A stretch of DNA of 64,000 nt. Origin: Reticulitermes lucifugus (taxonomy: Eukaryota; Arthropoda; Insecta; Blattodea; Rhinotermitidae). This document shows positions 1 through 12,180 of this stretch, one piece after another; positions within the stretch are counted from its first letter, which is position 1, and each line of letters begins with the position of its first letter. The DNA lies in NCBI GenBank assembly GCA_026260175.1, contig JAKCWW010000308.1, positions 6,853 through 70,852 on the forward strand, read 5' to 3'. Both the position numbers and the translations under genes were made by a program. The notes under the pieces were generated by a model. The model saw only the letters and a list, made by a program, of their open reading frames with translations, searched no databases and had not been told where the DNA came from.

Positions 1-61
1 GAACCCGCGACGTTCCGGTTTGTAGCGTAGTGCCTCAACCAACTACGCCACAGCGCGCCCC
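1..61 (-). repeat. tRNA-like SINE head, cut by the window edge
   Basis: Read on the minus strand this is a tRNA-like sequence. A pol III box A (TGGCGTAGTTGG) is followed about 35 bases later by the start of a box B (GGGTTC), which runs off the window. The spacing suits a tRNA-derived SINE promoter. It does not match the heads of SINE families A-C in this window, so it may be a further family or a tRNA pseudogene. The body of the element would lie outside the window. Confidence 0.55.
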
Positions 62-3000
62 CCTTAAAACAAGTACTTGTTATTAGAGAAAGTTTCTGAA
101 GATCCTCTGGAAAACCTTCACGGAGCCCTGGTTGCGGGCAACAGGATTTGGGACCTACTGGTATATACCAACAGAGTCCTTTACCCTTAAAACGCTGAGA
201 TGTTTTACAAGAAACCGAAAGGAATGTGCTTGTTTCAAGCGGATGGAAACTACAGTGACACTTCACAAGAATATAAAAATATTCTGCTTGAATGTGCCTA
301 TACATGTAAAATAAAGACTGCTATTGATGGAAAAAGCAGGAATATAGAATGGTTCTTGGAGCGCACCAGAAGGGCTTTGATAGACAATTTAGCGGATAGA
401 CCATACTATAAGTTCAGTTTTTATACACTGTGAGCCGTTTAGCAATATTACGTTCCGGATTACGCACTCATTTAAACATTACTATGTGAGAGATCTGATT
501 TTAAAAGGGTTAAATGTGCATTAGTAGGAAAATTTTTTGAAAGAGTTCTTATCCAATTTACATACACGATAACAATTGATCTTTCGATATTACAAATTCG
601 AATATGTTTGAAATTAAATTGGAAATGACTCACTTTCTGTTTCATTAACGCTTCACTAGGATAAGTCCGTTAAAGTTTCAATTGGAAACAGTCACCTTTG
701 TCAACATCTCACTTCATTACAATGTATCTATTTCACTGTCATACAGTATATCCTCACGGTACCTTTGAAATAAATGTCGCCATATCAGACTCTTTGCACG
801 CTGTCTCTTCCGTAAGCATCTGCTAGCAATCTTGTCCATACACACCTGGGAAAGCAAAATTGTTGGACGAAGCTTCCGCACACAGGAAGCTTAGCAACCA
901 ATATAACACAATAGCTCTGAACACACAGAATTCACAGAGTTATGGACACAAAAACTGTCGTAATGTATTGAAGTTTTCGTACCCACGAAGTAACTATACA
1001 CACCTTACTGCGCAGACGACGGTCAGCACAAAACAATAGCACGGTACTCATGAACTTCGCACAGTTATGGACACTTCAGTTGTCACACTTCTGTGGAGTT
1101 CTCGCATCCAGCTGCTCACATGCTAGATAACATCAGAAAAAGAAGAAAATGCACGGTGATGGATGATTCGTTCCGTCAGACAAGACGATATTAAAAATGA
1201 AATATAGAAGAAGAATGAGGGCAGAATTTAAAAAAAGTGGAAGGCTAAGACCGTAGTACAAAACAACATTCGTTCAATCGTTCAGATTGATAAGGAAATT
1301 TAAAGTCACAATTGTTATATCTATAATGTTAAGGCTCCAAAGCATACAAAGTAATTAAAGTATTTATCAACAGTTACACATATGCAATTTAAATATTAAA
1401 TTGTGACTAGAATTTAGGGTCATAAACATTCCTTTAACTGTTTCAGTACTTATGTCGAGGGTTAAAATAACTAACTGCATGAAACAGGGTTACCTTCGAC
1501 AAGCTAATATTTGTTTATAATGTCAAAAAATTTTCCGCCTTTCATAGAAACGTACATATAATTTGATCACAGTTCCCGTCTAGAGAAAGCTAAATCCACC
1601 CCACTCTTTCATAATTTGTTTATGTAATATGCATTTTAATTCTGTACTGTCATTTGCGTCATGCCTCAAGAAAGGTCAGGGCCACTTCCTACACAAAATT
1701 CCTAATTCTCTGTTCGTCAATCACTGTACCATTCGACGCTATATAATCACATCATCTCCTGAGAGTGTCTCTGACTTTAGCTGTGTCAGTTGTACTTGAT
1801 AGTAGCAATTCAAAGCACTGAAGAATTCATAAGAAAGTAACTTATACAATAGCAAGTCTACGAAATTGTTAAGGTACAAAAATTCACCTCTGAATGTAAT
1901 ATTATTAGGAGTTCAGATAAAATGCCAAGAGATGTAATGTTCTTGTAGATATACCAGGTTCTGCACAAATCACAATTTTTGGTACTTGACAATTTTAGAT
2001 TTAAATAAATCACATATAAATAAACAAGATAAGACGTTATTTGATGTTAGCTGCTGAAGCAAATGTATGTTACGTTAATCACAGCGAACACGTTTCAATG
2101 CAAATTTTAATGACGAAATAGAATCGCTGGAAACTCGTCCTGCTATAAACACACAGAGTAATCAATTTCACATTTCACAAAAATATAAAGAATGTTTTAT
2201 TTGTTTAGTTTTTATTTATAACAAAAGCCGTTTGGGGGAAGGGGTTATGTGGAAATTGATGCATGGTTTTCATTTCAGACTGCCATAATAAACTAACATA
2301 CATGACATAACCATCCATTTCGGTTTGACGCGGCAACCTCAGTTACGCACTCTACGTATAATTCAGCTCGCGAACTGGATACAACGGGCCACTAACAAAT
2401 GGAGCACTAACATGAAGATAATGCAGCTTAGCCCTTCAAATAAACTGCATAGATCACAATCCTTGCTGAGAAGCTAAAACTTGCTTAGCGAAAACATTCT
2501 GCGCAATGTGTGGAACGCGAAAGCTTATTACCGACCTTGTTACAACAGTCTGCTGCTAGTCCCTGTCCTAAGCTAAATATATCGAGTCTACATCCTCCCA
2601 TCCCATTTCTGTAAGATTCAATTAACGTAATAATTTTTCCATTCACTGTGAAGTTGAATCAGATTTGATGGAACAGTGTAGCGTGTTGACGAATCAACTC
2701 AATGGAATCCGAAGAATTCTCTTTCTCATACCAGATTCATTACAGAACTTCTTGAAACAGAATCAGAAACGCTATATTGTTTTCGGTAATTTATTTTCAC
2801 TTTGACAGCATTTTCGCATTTAAGCACAATTTTCACAAAAGAACACCCCCTGTACTCTAGCTTAAGATGCCATCTTCACAACTAATGCTGTGAAACTAAA
2901 CTTCCCAGCACTAATAAAACGAAGCGTACTAACATCAGAACAGATAGTCCTACAAAAGTAATTCAACAATTAAAATAATCCCTTCTTAAATAACTGTAGG

Positions 3001-3569
3001 ATTTACGAATTCACTCCGAACTCCTCTGTCACTGAAACACGTAACATCTGACACACGTATACCGAAGTTTCCCGAGTTGGCTGTACTGCACAACTACTTG
3101 AAGATGGGAGGACACAATCTCACTTAGGATACGGCCGCTTCCTTCTAATCACATCCACTTTACCATTCACGAATCATCCTACCGTTCGAAGCTGTACGGA
3201 GCCAGATAGGGGTCATAAAGTAAATTAAAAATAAATAAATCAACATTAAAATGTTCTGTATTCGTAGCTTGAAACTCTACCAGCATCAAATATTAAAAAC
3301 GGACAGTTCACACGTGTAATAGAGGAATTAGTAATTTATCGCAAATGCTTCAACACACGACTGTCACCTGTCAATCTGTGTACTGGTGGTAACGCTTGTC
3401 TGAAAATAAGTAGTTATATGTACTGCAATGTCACAAGCGAATACAGAGTTGACATTTTGATAAACATTCTATGACACGAGAGAAAATATTTTATCACTAA
3501 AATTTAACATACATATTAAGTCTTAAACCCATTTCAAAGTAGTGCCAAAAAGTTATGTTATTAATCAGA
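62..3569. other. Intergenic/intronic, nothing recognised
   Basis: AT-rich DNA with stop codons in all frames and no recognisable domain. The only internal structure seen is a short motif ending in GTTATGGACAC that occurs at about 933-950 and again at 1059-1074, each in a run of similar words. This may be an old local duplication. Confidence 0.5.
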
Positions 3570-3818
3570 TAAACCCTTTAAAGGCTAGTGATTATTTCAG
3601 CACCCCCGGAGTTCAACATTACAAAAACATACATTCTGTAAACAGAGTGTAACTAAGGCCTAAGTATTTTGTTGGTATCTCAGAATAAACAGCGATTATT
3701 TACCTATACAGCATTAACTAATTGATGTTTATGACCAAGACGCAGTGTGTTTACTGCACGGTATGCACTGCGGCTTTAAATATAACTCAAGTTAATCTTA
3801 GTCTTTAGAGGATCTTAA
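3570..3818. mobile_element. TTAA-type MITE, diverged copy
   Basis: This is about 249 bp and resembles the cleaner copy at 16080-16313. It starts with AAACCCTTTAAAG, where the target TTAA has mutated to TAAA, and ends in CTTTAGAGGATCTTAA. The interior shares several blocks with the other copy: a TTATTT-CCTATAC-GCATTAACT block, a CAGTGTGTTTACTGC block and a GTTCA/GTTAA-rich 3' part. No coding capacity is seen. TTAA duplications with CCC-starting ends are typical of piggyBac-like elements, so a non-autonomous piggyBac-like MITE is the best guess. Confidence 0.6.
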
Positions 3819-4857
3819 CACCTTTCTTACCGTTATTTGCAAAGAGTGTTCCTGAATGCACACTTTATTTATGAATCTCCGCTTGTCCGATCTCCAAATT
3901 GAGTAATTTTGAGAAAATTTGGTAAAAAGATGTATATTGAAAGTTACCGTGGAAGTTTATGTCGAATAACGATCCGATATAACTTCTTTTTTTTAGGTGA
4001 ATATAAACATATTTCTATCAGTACTATCAGTCTCACTCTAAAAGGAATCCTTACACGAAGCCTCCGTATCACATTCATACCTTTAATTCATATCTGAATG
4101 AAACTTTTAGGGGGGTAAATATTTAACAAAAACACAGAATATAATGTCTTCTTTCTAAATTGTGATAATAAATGTGACAGTATGTTTGGTCTGTTATAAA
4201 CGAACACCTAGGGAAATAAGTTATGAAAAATCTCTCTGGAATACACAGGTACCATGCCAAATATTAGCGAGAGAGATTCGCTCAGCAGAGCGGATCATCA
4301 CAGGTAAAATAACTACTTCAAGTCACTTACACGAGGATTATACCAACTTAGACAGTTAGTAAAACTATCGATGATGACAGAAAAACCTGAAGCAAAGAAC
4401 GACTTTAAACACCTCGGCGTGGAAGGGAGAATAATAAAGTGCATCTTAAACAAGTAGAAGGGGAGGACAGAACAAGTGGCGGGCCGTTATGTACCCTGTA
4501 GGCCTACTTGCGGTTTGCACATAATGCTCGGAATTTCTTAACCTCTGAGCGATAAATATGACTAATTCGTTCTTCGCTTATTTCAGGACACTCAGCTGCA
4601 TAGATTATACAGTGTCAAGCAAGTTTCGTAGAAGGTCGCGTGTGGTTAGTAGGCTTCAAGTAAATTTATGGAACAGGGCTATCGTGGCATATTCGCATTT
4701 ACAACCACGGAATTTGCCTGAAGATATGGCAACTGCGGTGAATCTCAGCAGTGCCGGTGACACGTCTGAAATTCGAAAACAGTTACCTTTTGCTTGCGAG
4801 TGAGAAACGTGCTATTACACAAAAATGCTCAGTAATAATAAGAAATAGGAAGATAAT
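3819..4857. other. Unassigned DNA
   Basis: No recognisable gene or repeat. Short reading frames here (up to 81 codons) show no known motif and are of a length expected by chance. Confidence 0.45.
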
Positions 4858-5082
4858 AGGGTTCTGGGACGTTACACCTGTGTATACAGGTAGATGCACA
4901 CCGACGTTTCAGAGGACTCTACTGCCTCCATCGTCGAGGTAAAAGAACCTGCTGCCTCCATCAACACAGATTACGCTAATAATATACTTTAGTACTCCGA
5001 AACGTCGGTATACAACTAGCAGACTACAAGGCGTCACATCACAAATCGGCTACATTCATAGTCACCGATGCGAGAAGCTAAA
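4858..5082. mobile_element. Fold-back element FB-2
   Basis: An inverted-repeat element. The left side carries CCGACGTTTC near 4901. The right side carries the complementary GAAACGTCGG near 4998, followed by a GGCGTCACATCACA block that is shared by other FB-2 copies. The centre, on the minus strand, keeps a GACGATGGAGG word upstream of a CCTC stem and GAAAC. It has no coding potential. Boundaries are approximate and no target duplication was found. Confidence 0.6.
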
Positions 5083-5925
5083 GTCTGACTTAAAATAAAA
5101 CACACACAGTAATATTTAGCATAGCCCTGCAAATACAAAGTTTAAAACACATCTGAAAAACGCCGATAAAAGAATTCTGAACGTACATCGCTTCTTGTAA
5201 ATTAATATTCAAAGCATTCATACAATTCATATTAAATTTTCTGTAAAACATTTTGACCAAGCAAACAGAAGCTCAGAGCATTGTACTTCTTGTAAACATA
5301 TTTCAGAGTGTTACGTTGAACTAGAGACGAAAGGCTTTAATATTCTGTTACAAAGTTTATTTCACAATTTTTCGTCATTAATAATTCGTTTCTTAATCCC
5401 ACTGATAAATTCTGTAACATCGATAAGTTAGTGTTTCGTAAGAAAGAAAAACATCTTGTGTGTTGTTTTACAAAGGAATTGAAATCTATTGACAGGAACT
5501 AGTGCAAACATGGCCTGTGCGCACGCGAACGTAATATTTACGTTTCAATTCACGCTCTTCGCTTTTCTAGTTCCTCGATTGACGTCTTCTGTTCCTTTCA
5601 GAAGAAATCAATGGGAATCAAATTTTCTATTCTCGATAAAATTCGTTAAAGCAGGCGACACACGACTTCACTTCTGGTGTGTTTCTTCTTCATCTTCAGT
5701 GTCTTTCGCTGTGTGTTTGTATTCGTCTGTGAGGTGTAGAGTAAATAGAAATGCTCAGTTAAGGAAACAAAATAGGTACATAGGAGTTCGGTCCCTGGAA
5801 ACTATAGAAAGAGGAAATGTAGGTGTTCATAAAGACTATTGCAAAACACATTTTAAAACTTCTTTTGGTATGTCTATAAACTAGAAAATCTTTCAAAACA
5901 AAATCGCCATTCGATTATACTGGAT
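5083..5925. other. Unassigned DNA
   Basis: No recognised repeat. A 131-codon open frame at 5489-5884 is the longest here. It is serine- and phenylalanine-rich and shows no domain or motif I recognise, so I do not call it a gene. Confidence 0.4.
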
Positions 5926-6140
5926 ATGCCATGGCTCAGGCGGTTAGTCTCCTGCTTCTCACTGCGAAATTCCCCGTTCTGTCTCCGTTCAGTCCCAAGT
6001 CAGTATATGTGAGAAGAAGTGGAATTTGGAAAGGAATTTTTCGGAGTAACTGTGGTTTCCCTTGTCACTATCACTCCATCAATGCCCCATACTCATTCAG
6101 TCTTCTATTACCGATGCTGTATAATCTTAGCAAGTGACAG
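5926..6140 (+). repeat. SINE-A, diverged copy
   Basis: A tRNA-derived SINE of the family represented best at 26081-26376. The head GCCATGGCTCAGGCGGTTAG contains a box A-like TGGCTCAGGCGG. Box B is eroded (GTTCAGTCCC). Downstream it shares the body words of the 62285 copy, including the CCATCAATGCCCCATAC stretch. The 3' end is indistinct. Confidence 0.6.
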
Positions 6141-6479
6141 CATCATTTCATTACTCACTCTTTTAAAAATGCTATTACGGGCTGTGACTATCGAAAGGGT
6201 AGCACCTTTTCTTCGGACTCGGGGGATGACGCGTTTAGTCGTGTCCCGCGTATCGGTTATCCTGATTGAGTGTTTTCGTATTCTTCTCTGTAACTTCAGG
6301 TAAATGCTGGGGTATTGCGTCAAATCAGGCCAAGATCGCTCGTGACACATTCTCTTCAATTCACTATTCACTTAAAATTCCATTATTCAACGCTACGTTT
6401 CTAAGTTACTCTCCATCCAGCTATCTAACGTAAAGAAACTCGTGAAAACGACAAAGCTGTGTCACATGAATAAATGTTA
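6141..6479. other. Unassigned DNA
   Basis: A short stretch between the SINE-A and the microsatellite. Nothing is recognised apart from overlapping chance reading frames on both strands. Confidence 0.4.
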
Positions 6480-6692
6480 TCTACCCACCCACCCGTCCGT
6501 CCATCCATCCATCCACCATGTATGTATGTATGTAATTTATCCATCCATCCATCTGTCTATCTATTTATCTATCTATCTTTCTATCTATCTATCCATCTAC
6601 CTATCTACTACCTACCGACATATCAATCTATTGATCTATCTATCTATCGGGCTATCTGTCTATCTATATAGCTATATATCTATATGTCCATC
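6480..6692. repeat. Compound tetranucleotide microsatellite
   Basis: Imperfect runs of CATC/CACC, TGTA and CTAT units change into one another: CCATCCATCC, then TGTATGTATG, then CTATCTATCT. The overlapping reading frames translate to simple SIYLSIYL-type peptides and are artefacts of the repeat. Confidence 0.9.
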
Positions 6693-7849
6693 TTTATTTC
6701 TTTCTTTTATTTCTAGAAGAAGGTTTTTTTATTGCGTGTTGTATATATGTGTATGTTATGTCTTCTTCACGCCGCTATAATTTTCATGTCTTTGTACAGG
6801 TTTTGTGGTATGTTCGAAGTTACGTTGTCTGAAGAATCAAGGTGTAACATAGTTACAGTTTTAACGGAGAAGGTAGAGAATTTGATAAAGGCACGACATA
6901 AAAGGGGGAAAGTATAAAGTTATGAAAAAGTGAAAAAATATTTCCACTGAATTTATTTTTACCAGTAGGCTATATTCCACTCTGTGCGTCTTAGTAGCCT
7001 GTATCGATCAATTACATAAGATAATGGCAGAATATACTACTGCATTCTTAAAAATATTTATGTTTCGGCAGTCTGCATTGCCATGACAACGTGGACATCT
7101 GACTGAAACACTTGCATTTCTGAACAATGTTGTAGGATCAAGTATCCACATCTAACATTGCCTTTAACGTATTTTCTCATAAAATGTTACGTTATATGAG
7201 ATGGACATAAAACTTAATATGAACATATCAAAATTGGCCACCCATATCTAGGGACTAGTAAGATACAAAAAAGTGAGCTGGAGATTGTGGTTTTAGTTTT
7301 GGTTTTATAGGTTATATTATACTTGGCATCGAGGGTTAAACTCTTAACCATAATACCACTGTAATGGGCCGGGAAATCGATGCGCCCATCCCACGAACTA
7401 CTCTTCTCTTTACAGCACTACTGCATGCAAAACAGGTGTACGTACTTACGTTTCTGTTGTTTAAATTCCATCTACAACAGGAAAAATTGTATGCTGAGGC
7501 TGAGATGGTCACAGTACATGCGGATGAAACTCTGCTTTAAAAGGACAGTTATTTCACATCATTAAACTTCAACGCCACTACAATTGCAGTCAAATTTTGC
7601 TTGTTGACTTGTTTGAAAACAAAAGGCAGAAAAAACACTTGATAATATTCCACCCTTGTTCTTCTTCATTTATGTTCCGTTCTTCGTAATTTATGACTTT
7701 GCGTTGTTCTCTTCCATTTATCTGCTTCTTTTGATTCATACTTTCGTAATAATATTTCTGCATCGAATTTGATACGTATACTCGTATTCTCTTGTTGTTT
7801 ATTTGTTTTTTCACTTTCGCTTCGTTTAATTCTTCTCGTTAGTTACTCC
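6693..7849. other. Unassigned DNA
   Basis: No recognisable coding sequence or repeat. Short frames near 7380 and 7590-7814 are unremarkable. Confidence 0.4.
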
Positions 7850-8100
7850 TCTCGGTATAGTGACTAAGCTACGGGCTGGAAAATCAAAGAACTGTGGGTC
7901 GAGTGCAAGAAGAATCAAGACATTCTTCTCTTCTTCAGATCTTCCATGCCGGCTTTGAATTCCGTTCATTGGGTACCGGGGTTAGTTCCAAGAAGGTGAA
8001 GCGGCCGGGAAGTGAACCTGACTACTTACCTCGATCTTGTAGAGGTCGCAAGGCGTGAAGCTCTATCTACAGTCCTCAAAATGCGGGTACCTTAACCTTC
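7850..8100 (+). repeat. SINE-C copy
   Basis: A tRNA-like head (ATAGTGACTAAGCTACGGGC, then GGGTCGAGTGC as a weak box B) leads into the family body. Shared body words, in order, are TTCTCTTCTTC, GGGTACCGGGGTTAGTTCC, AAGCGGCCGGGAAGTGAACC, and a CTCGATCTTGTAGAGG / GTGAAGCTCTA end. The same order, in either orientation, is seen at 15755, 24826, 38130, 39300, 51880, 55358 and 62965. Confidence 0.65.
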
Positions 8101-8359
8101 ATATTGCGGGTTTAATTACGTAAAAGTAGAGGTTATTTTACTAATAGGACAACGACGTTCCTCCCTCTTTCTTTGTTTTCCTCGAAATTTTAATTTTTGT
8201 CTCTCTCAAAGATTCTGATCTTCGTTCACTTGATTTACCTCTGTGACATCATCCTATGATCCTATGCCGCGTTTCTCTCCCCATTTAAGACTCACCAAAC
8301 TTATCACCTTAATACATCACCAGACACTACCTACACTAAGAGATGACTATCTACTGAAG

Positions 8360-8525
8360 AGTGCTGTCTTCTGAGATATGACGCCGCGCACCTGATAAAC
8401 GTTAACCATAATTTCAGGGGAAACTGCTGCCCCCCATCGTTGCTCTATACTTCTGCCAAACTACACGGCGTCATATTCCAGAAGACAGCAATCTTTATAC
8501 TCACGTCCGTGAGAACCTCAAATAT
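8360..8525. mobile_element. Fold-back element FB-2
   Basis: The outer arms are complementary. GTGCTGTCTTCTGAGATATG with GACGCCG at 8361-8385 pairs with CGGCGTCATATTCCAGAAGACAGCA at about 8466-8490. The right flank continues TCCGTGAGAACCTCAAAT, as in copies at 17520 and 57985. The centre is eroded and lacks the GAAAC motif. Confidence 0.65.
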
Positions 8526-8949
8526 CAATGTATCTTTTCTATGCATAACAGGGTACGTTTTGTAATTGTCTATATAATTTATGTAGGATATGGTAGATAA
8601 ACAACAGTGAGAGGTATCTGTGCTTGAGCAGATATCGAGTTTCAACCTTTGTCACAGAAAGTTGCATGACGTGCCTGTTCAATGAAATTGCAGTTCCGGA
8701 GTCCAATAATGACTATAATGTACAGCTGAGTATAAACAGAAGGGTTACTGCGTAACCTGTAAATAGAGATGACGATTACCAAGATTTACTGTTTAATTTT
8801 CAAATGATTTCCACAAATGCATTAAAATAAGGCAAGAGACTGCAAATAAAGTTCAGCAACTTTTATTACCTTGGAACTGCAATATTGGGGTACAATACAC
8901 AGCTACGTAAGGCACGTGTACTGAGAAGCTTGTAGTTTCTTGAAGGACA
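8526..8949. other. Unassigned DNA
   Basis: Nothing recognised. Confidence 0.4.
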
Positions 8950-9262
8950 GAAACTGACAAGCATATACAGTAACATGAGGTATAGGTGTTGATAAGCATG
9001 CACAGTAACATGAGGCATGGGGGTGGGGGTAAGCATATAAAATTACTTCAGGCAGAGGAAGCAAATTGTATATAGATGTCTGTGAGGCATGTGTGGTGAC
9101 AACAATAAGCAAGTGAGGCACAGATTCTGATAAGAATGTACAGTTACGAGATGCAAGGCTAGTGATAAAAATGTACAGTTAATTGAGGCACAGATAATAA
9201 GGTTAAGTGAGGCAAAGTTAGTGATACGGATACACACTTTTGTGGGGAACAGGTAGTGATGA
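8950..9262. repeat. Minisatellite, ~35-bp unit
   Basis: Degenerate tandem units follow the pattern TGATAAGCATGTACAGTTA then TGAGGCA. Unit starts are visible at 8955, 8990, about 9027, 9128, 9163 and 9222, with shortened units between. Spacing is 35-37 bp where units are complete. It ends just before the GACA element at 9285. Confidence 0.75.
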
Positions 9263-9284
9263 TAATATGGACTTATGTGATGTG

Positions 9285-9890
9285 TAACGGGTACTTTACA
9301 TGAAGACCTATGTACATTTATGATATCTCGCTCAGTTCTCTTTAGAACGAGACATGTTTCAGACGAAAGTTGTAGAGAAAATCAAAATACACATTGTATG
9401 ATCAATAACTTTAACCAACTTTATGAGATAGTGTGGAAAAATACGGTAGAGCCAGACAGGCCACAAATGACAATATAAAACGGCGCATGCAATTTGTGTG
9501 CTGGATAAATAAGGCTACTGACAGACACTCAGAATGATTAATATTTATTGCTTTACCACGGCAACAACGGATACACGAACGCGCCCCAATATTACGTTAT
9601 ACGTACATTGCCTGTCTTGTTCATTATAAGAAGAATTCAGCGAGATATAAATATACAGGGGTCTTCATGTAAAGTACCCCTTATTCTTGTCAGGCTTAAT
9701 CAAACTTGAATTTTCTCGACAGATTTTCGAAAAGTTTTCAAACATCAAATTTCATGAATATCCCTACAGTGCGAGCCGAGTTGTTCCATGCGGACAGACA
9801 GACGGACGAACGGGCGGACGGATGGACAGACAGACATGACGAAGCTAATGGTCGCTTTCCGCAATGTTGCGCCTAAAAATCATAGGTTAG
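9285..9890. mobile_element. GACA element, inverted head-to-head arrangement
   Basis: The minus-oriented part (9285-9600) starts with GGGTACTTTACATGAAGACC. A plus-oriented part (about 9628-9890) contains GGTCTTCATGTAAAGTACCCC. The two arms are complementary over about 50 bp with a ~290-bp spacer. The minus part matches 26690-26995 read in the other direction, including the GGCCTGTCTGGCTCTACC word. The plus part ends in a GACA-type microsatellite and CATGACGAAGCTAATGGTCGC. No coding sequence is seen. Confidence 0.65.
9791..9837. repeat. GACA/GACG microsatellite inside the GACA element
   Basis: Imperfect CGGACAGACAGACGGACGAA-type units sit at the same place relative to the GACA element as in the copy at 27091-27170. 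Confidence 0.85.
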
Positions 9891-11129
9891 AAGGGCTTGA
9901 ATACGGTTCAAATTTAAACCGGTTACTTCTCAAATACAATATCAGAGTGTTGCCACTGTACCAACCTGTCGATTCGCAACACAACTAATGTTTTCGTGAT
10001 CCATAATATTAATCAGTCATACGAGCGAATGAGTGATAGCAGAAAGAGTAGATGACGTTTCATGGTAATAAGAGATTTATGTACAAGCTTCATAAGGTCC
10101 ATATTGCCATTTTTAAACCGTTCAATCAGCCCTGAATGTCAATATGCGTGAGTTGGAGCGGAACCTAATAAGATGAATGATTGTTCGGTTACCTGAACCC
10201 AAATTGCGCTGCAACCTGATGCCTTTCGAAATCAGCAGTAATGGCTACGTGGCACATAGCATTACATACGTGAAACCTGAACACCAGAGTCACAGCAGGG
10301 CTGCATGTTCAACAGTTATGTTGAAGCGTAGGTACAAATTGCAAAAGATCATTTATACTCCGAGTAGTTTTGCTGAAACTTAAATATGAAGAAGTGTCAC
10401 ATAAACTAGGTCAGCTGAAACAAATTTTCCTGAAATGTAAACACAAATATTAAAATAGGGTTATACGAAAAGCGTTTTGCATTTTTAAACAAGAGCTTTC
10501 TATTGGCTGCCAGTTATTATCCTACACCGTAATAATAAAATGGCAACAATACGAACTATGTTAAAAGGACAAGGGCAAAATTAGATACGCTCAACAGTTC
10601 TTTCTGTAGACACTCCAATGCTTTAACGGCGATGCGGTAGTGACTGAGCACAGCCGATTTCATTGCTAGACTTTCCGACTGCTCTCATTTACGATTACAA
10701 CAAATCGCATTACATTTTGGATAATCTGAATGTTTGGACGTTGCTGCTGTTAACAGAGGTGTATAAGAAGTTATCTCTCGCTGAAGAGAGGTTCACTTAT
10801 CTAGAGTGCTTAATTGTTTTCCAGTTAGATAGACTACTACTAGAGTATTTACAGATCTACGTATAGTGCATTGTAGTAAGCGGGCAGCCAGCTATATATT
10901 ACAACCTATCGTATGAGCGGTAACTTCCTGGTCTATTGAAATCTTAGTCACTTCGAAAATTCAGAAAATATTCTTTCATGGTTTCCAAAGATTGGTTCAC
11001 TGCTTCAGCAAAACTGCCTGCGCTTAACACGAGATGATCAATATGTTGTTTCTTCAGGTCTGGATTCTTGATATTTTGACTGCACCATTTTTCTATCACA
11101 TGCTACATATCAAAATCCAGGCTGCTAGA
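9891..11129. other. Unassigned DNA
   Basis: No repeat or gene recognised. Two frames of 67-68 codons (10177 and 10663) have no identifiable motif. Confidence 0.4.
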
Positions 11130-11305
11130 TTGGAGGCTTTCACAGCGGTGTTGCTGAGAATTTAGGTCTTCTGGGATGTAACACTGTATCTGTGGGTGAG
11201 TGGTTCAGAACGCTTCGAAGTATCGCAGTGCCTTCGAAACGTCGGGGAACATTCACCCAGCAACGTCACATCCCAGGACCTCTGTATCCTGAAATTCAGG
11301 CTGTA
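11130..11305. mobile_element. Fold-back element FB-2, short form
   Basis: Left arm CACAGCGGTGTTGCTGAGAA, then TCTTCTGGGATGTAACACTG. The right arm is complementary (CAACGTCACATCCCAGGACC). The two inner halves meet directly as CGCTTCGAAGTATCGCAGTG, then CCTTCGAAACGTCGGGG. The CTGANGA part has been deleted and the arms fused, as in the copy at 53815. The 113-codon frame overlapping it is incidental. Confidence 0.7.
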
Positions 11306-11863
11306 TTAACAGTTTTACGTACTTTCTTGGCCAATAACGTTGCTAACTCAGAAAGATCAGTCGTGTTTGCTGCGAAGTCCAAACATAAAATGGCCTTCCT
11401 CTACATTCTTTACAGCACCAAACAAGAAATTTTATCAAATTCTTTCAAAGGCAGTCAGGGATTAAATTTTCAAACGGATACAAATGACCTCCTCGTTATG
11501 TGTTCATGTTTTCAGTTCATTCAAAGTACTTAATGCCGAAATAGAGAGATTCATGACTTAACAAACGTAACTGAAAAGACTGCCAGCTGAAGAGGCAGGG
11601 GCACTGAGTGTTTTGTTTTCCAATACGATCATACAATAATTGAAATTAATTAAATGGCTTCTCTTACTCACCGCTCCGTTCTGGCGTGCAAACAGTACGT
11701 TCTAGTGCTTTCAATTCATGTGTGCACTAGCGTCAGCTTACCTGAAAAAAAAAGGAATATGTCTGCTGTATTTCATATACACTAAAGTTGCAATATGTGC
11801 ATCCTTGAAATACGGATTTCCATCCACAATTTTCCAGTTTTCAAATTAATAATCAACTCAACT
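11306..11863. other. Unassigned DNA
   Basis: Nothing recognised. Confidence 0.4.
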
Positions 11864-11864
11864 C

Positions 11865-12180
11865 TAAATTAAAAGAGAAAAAAGTGTCGAAAAATAACTA
11901 GCATCTAACAAAGCAAGTAAACAAAATATTTGGAGAGTATTATGGTGATTATGACCAAAGGATAAATAGTAGAAATTGAAAGAAAAAAGAAAGGACGAAG
12001 GAATAAAAAGAAAACAAAGAGCTAAAAGAATGAGAAAGAAGGATGAAATTAAATAATTGTAGAAAGAAACAAAAGGCAACAAAAAAGAGAAAGTAATGAA
12101 AGATAAGACAAAAATCACAATTAGTGAATCAAAAAACATGCAATGGTAGAACGAAAGAAACATAAAGAAAGAAAAATAAT
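11865..12180. repeat. Purine-rich (GAAA/AAAG) low-complexity tract
   Basis: The plus strand is strongly A+G-rich, densest over 11985-12175, with many AAAGAAA and GAAAGAA words. A 99-codon minus frame made of Phe, Leu and Ser is a by-product of the composition. It has no exact period and is probably a decayed simple repeat. Confidence 0.7.

Noticed and set aside
5489-5884. 131-codon plus frame
   Set aside because: No recognisable domain; composition like surrounding DNA.
6442-6780. 112-codon plus frame rich in Ile, Tyr, Leu, Ser
   Set aside because: Direct translation of a CTAT/CATC microsatellite.
11864-12163. 99-codon Phe/Leu/Ser frame looking like a membrane protein
   Set aside because: By-product of a purine-rich simple tract on the other strand.
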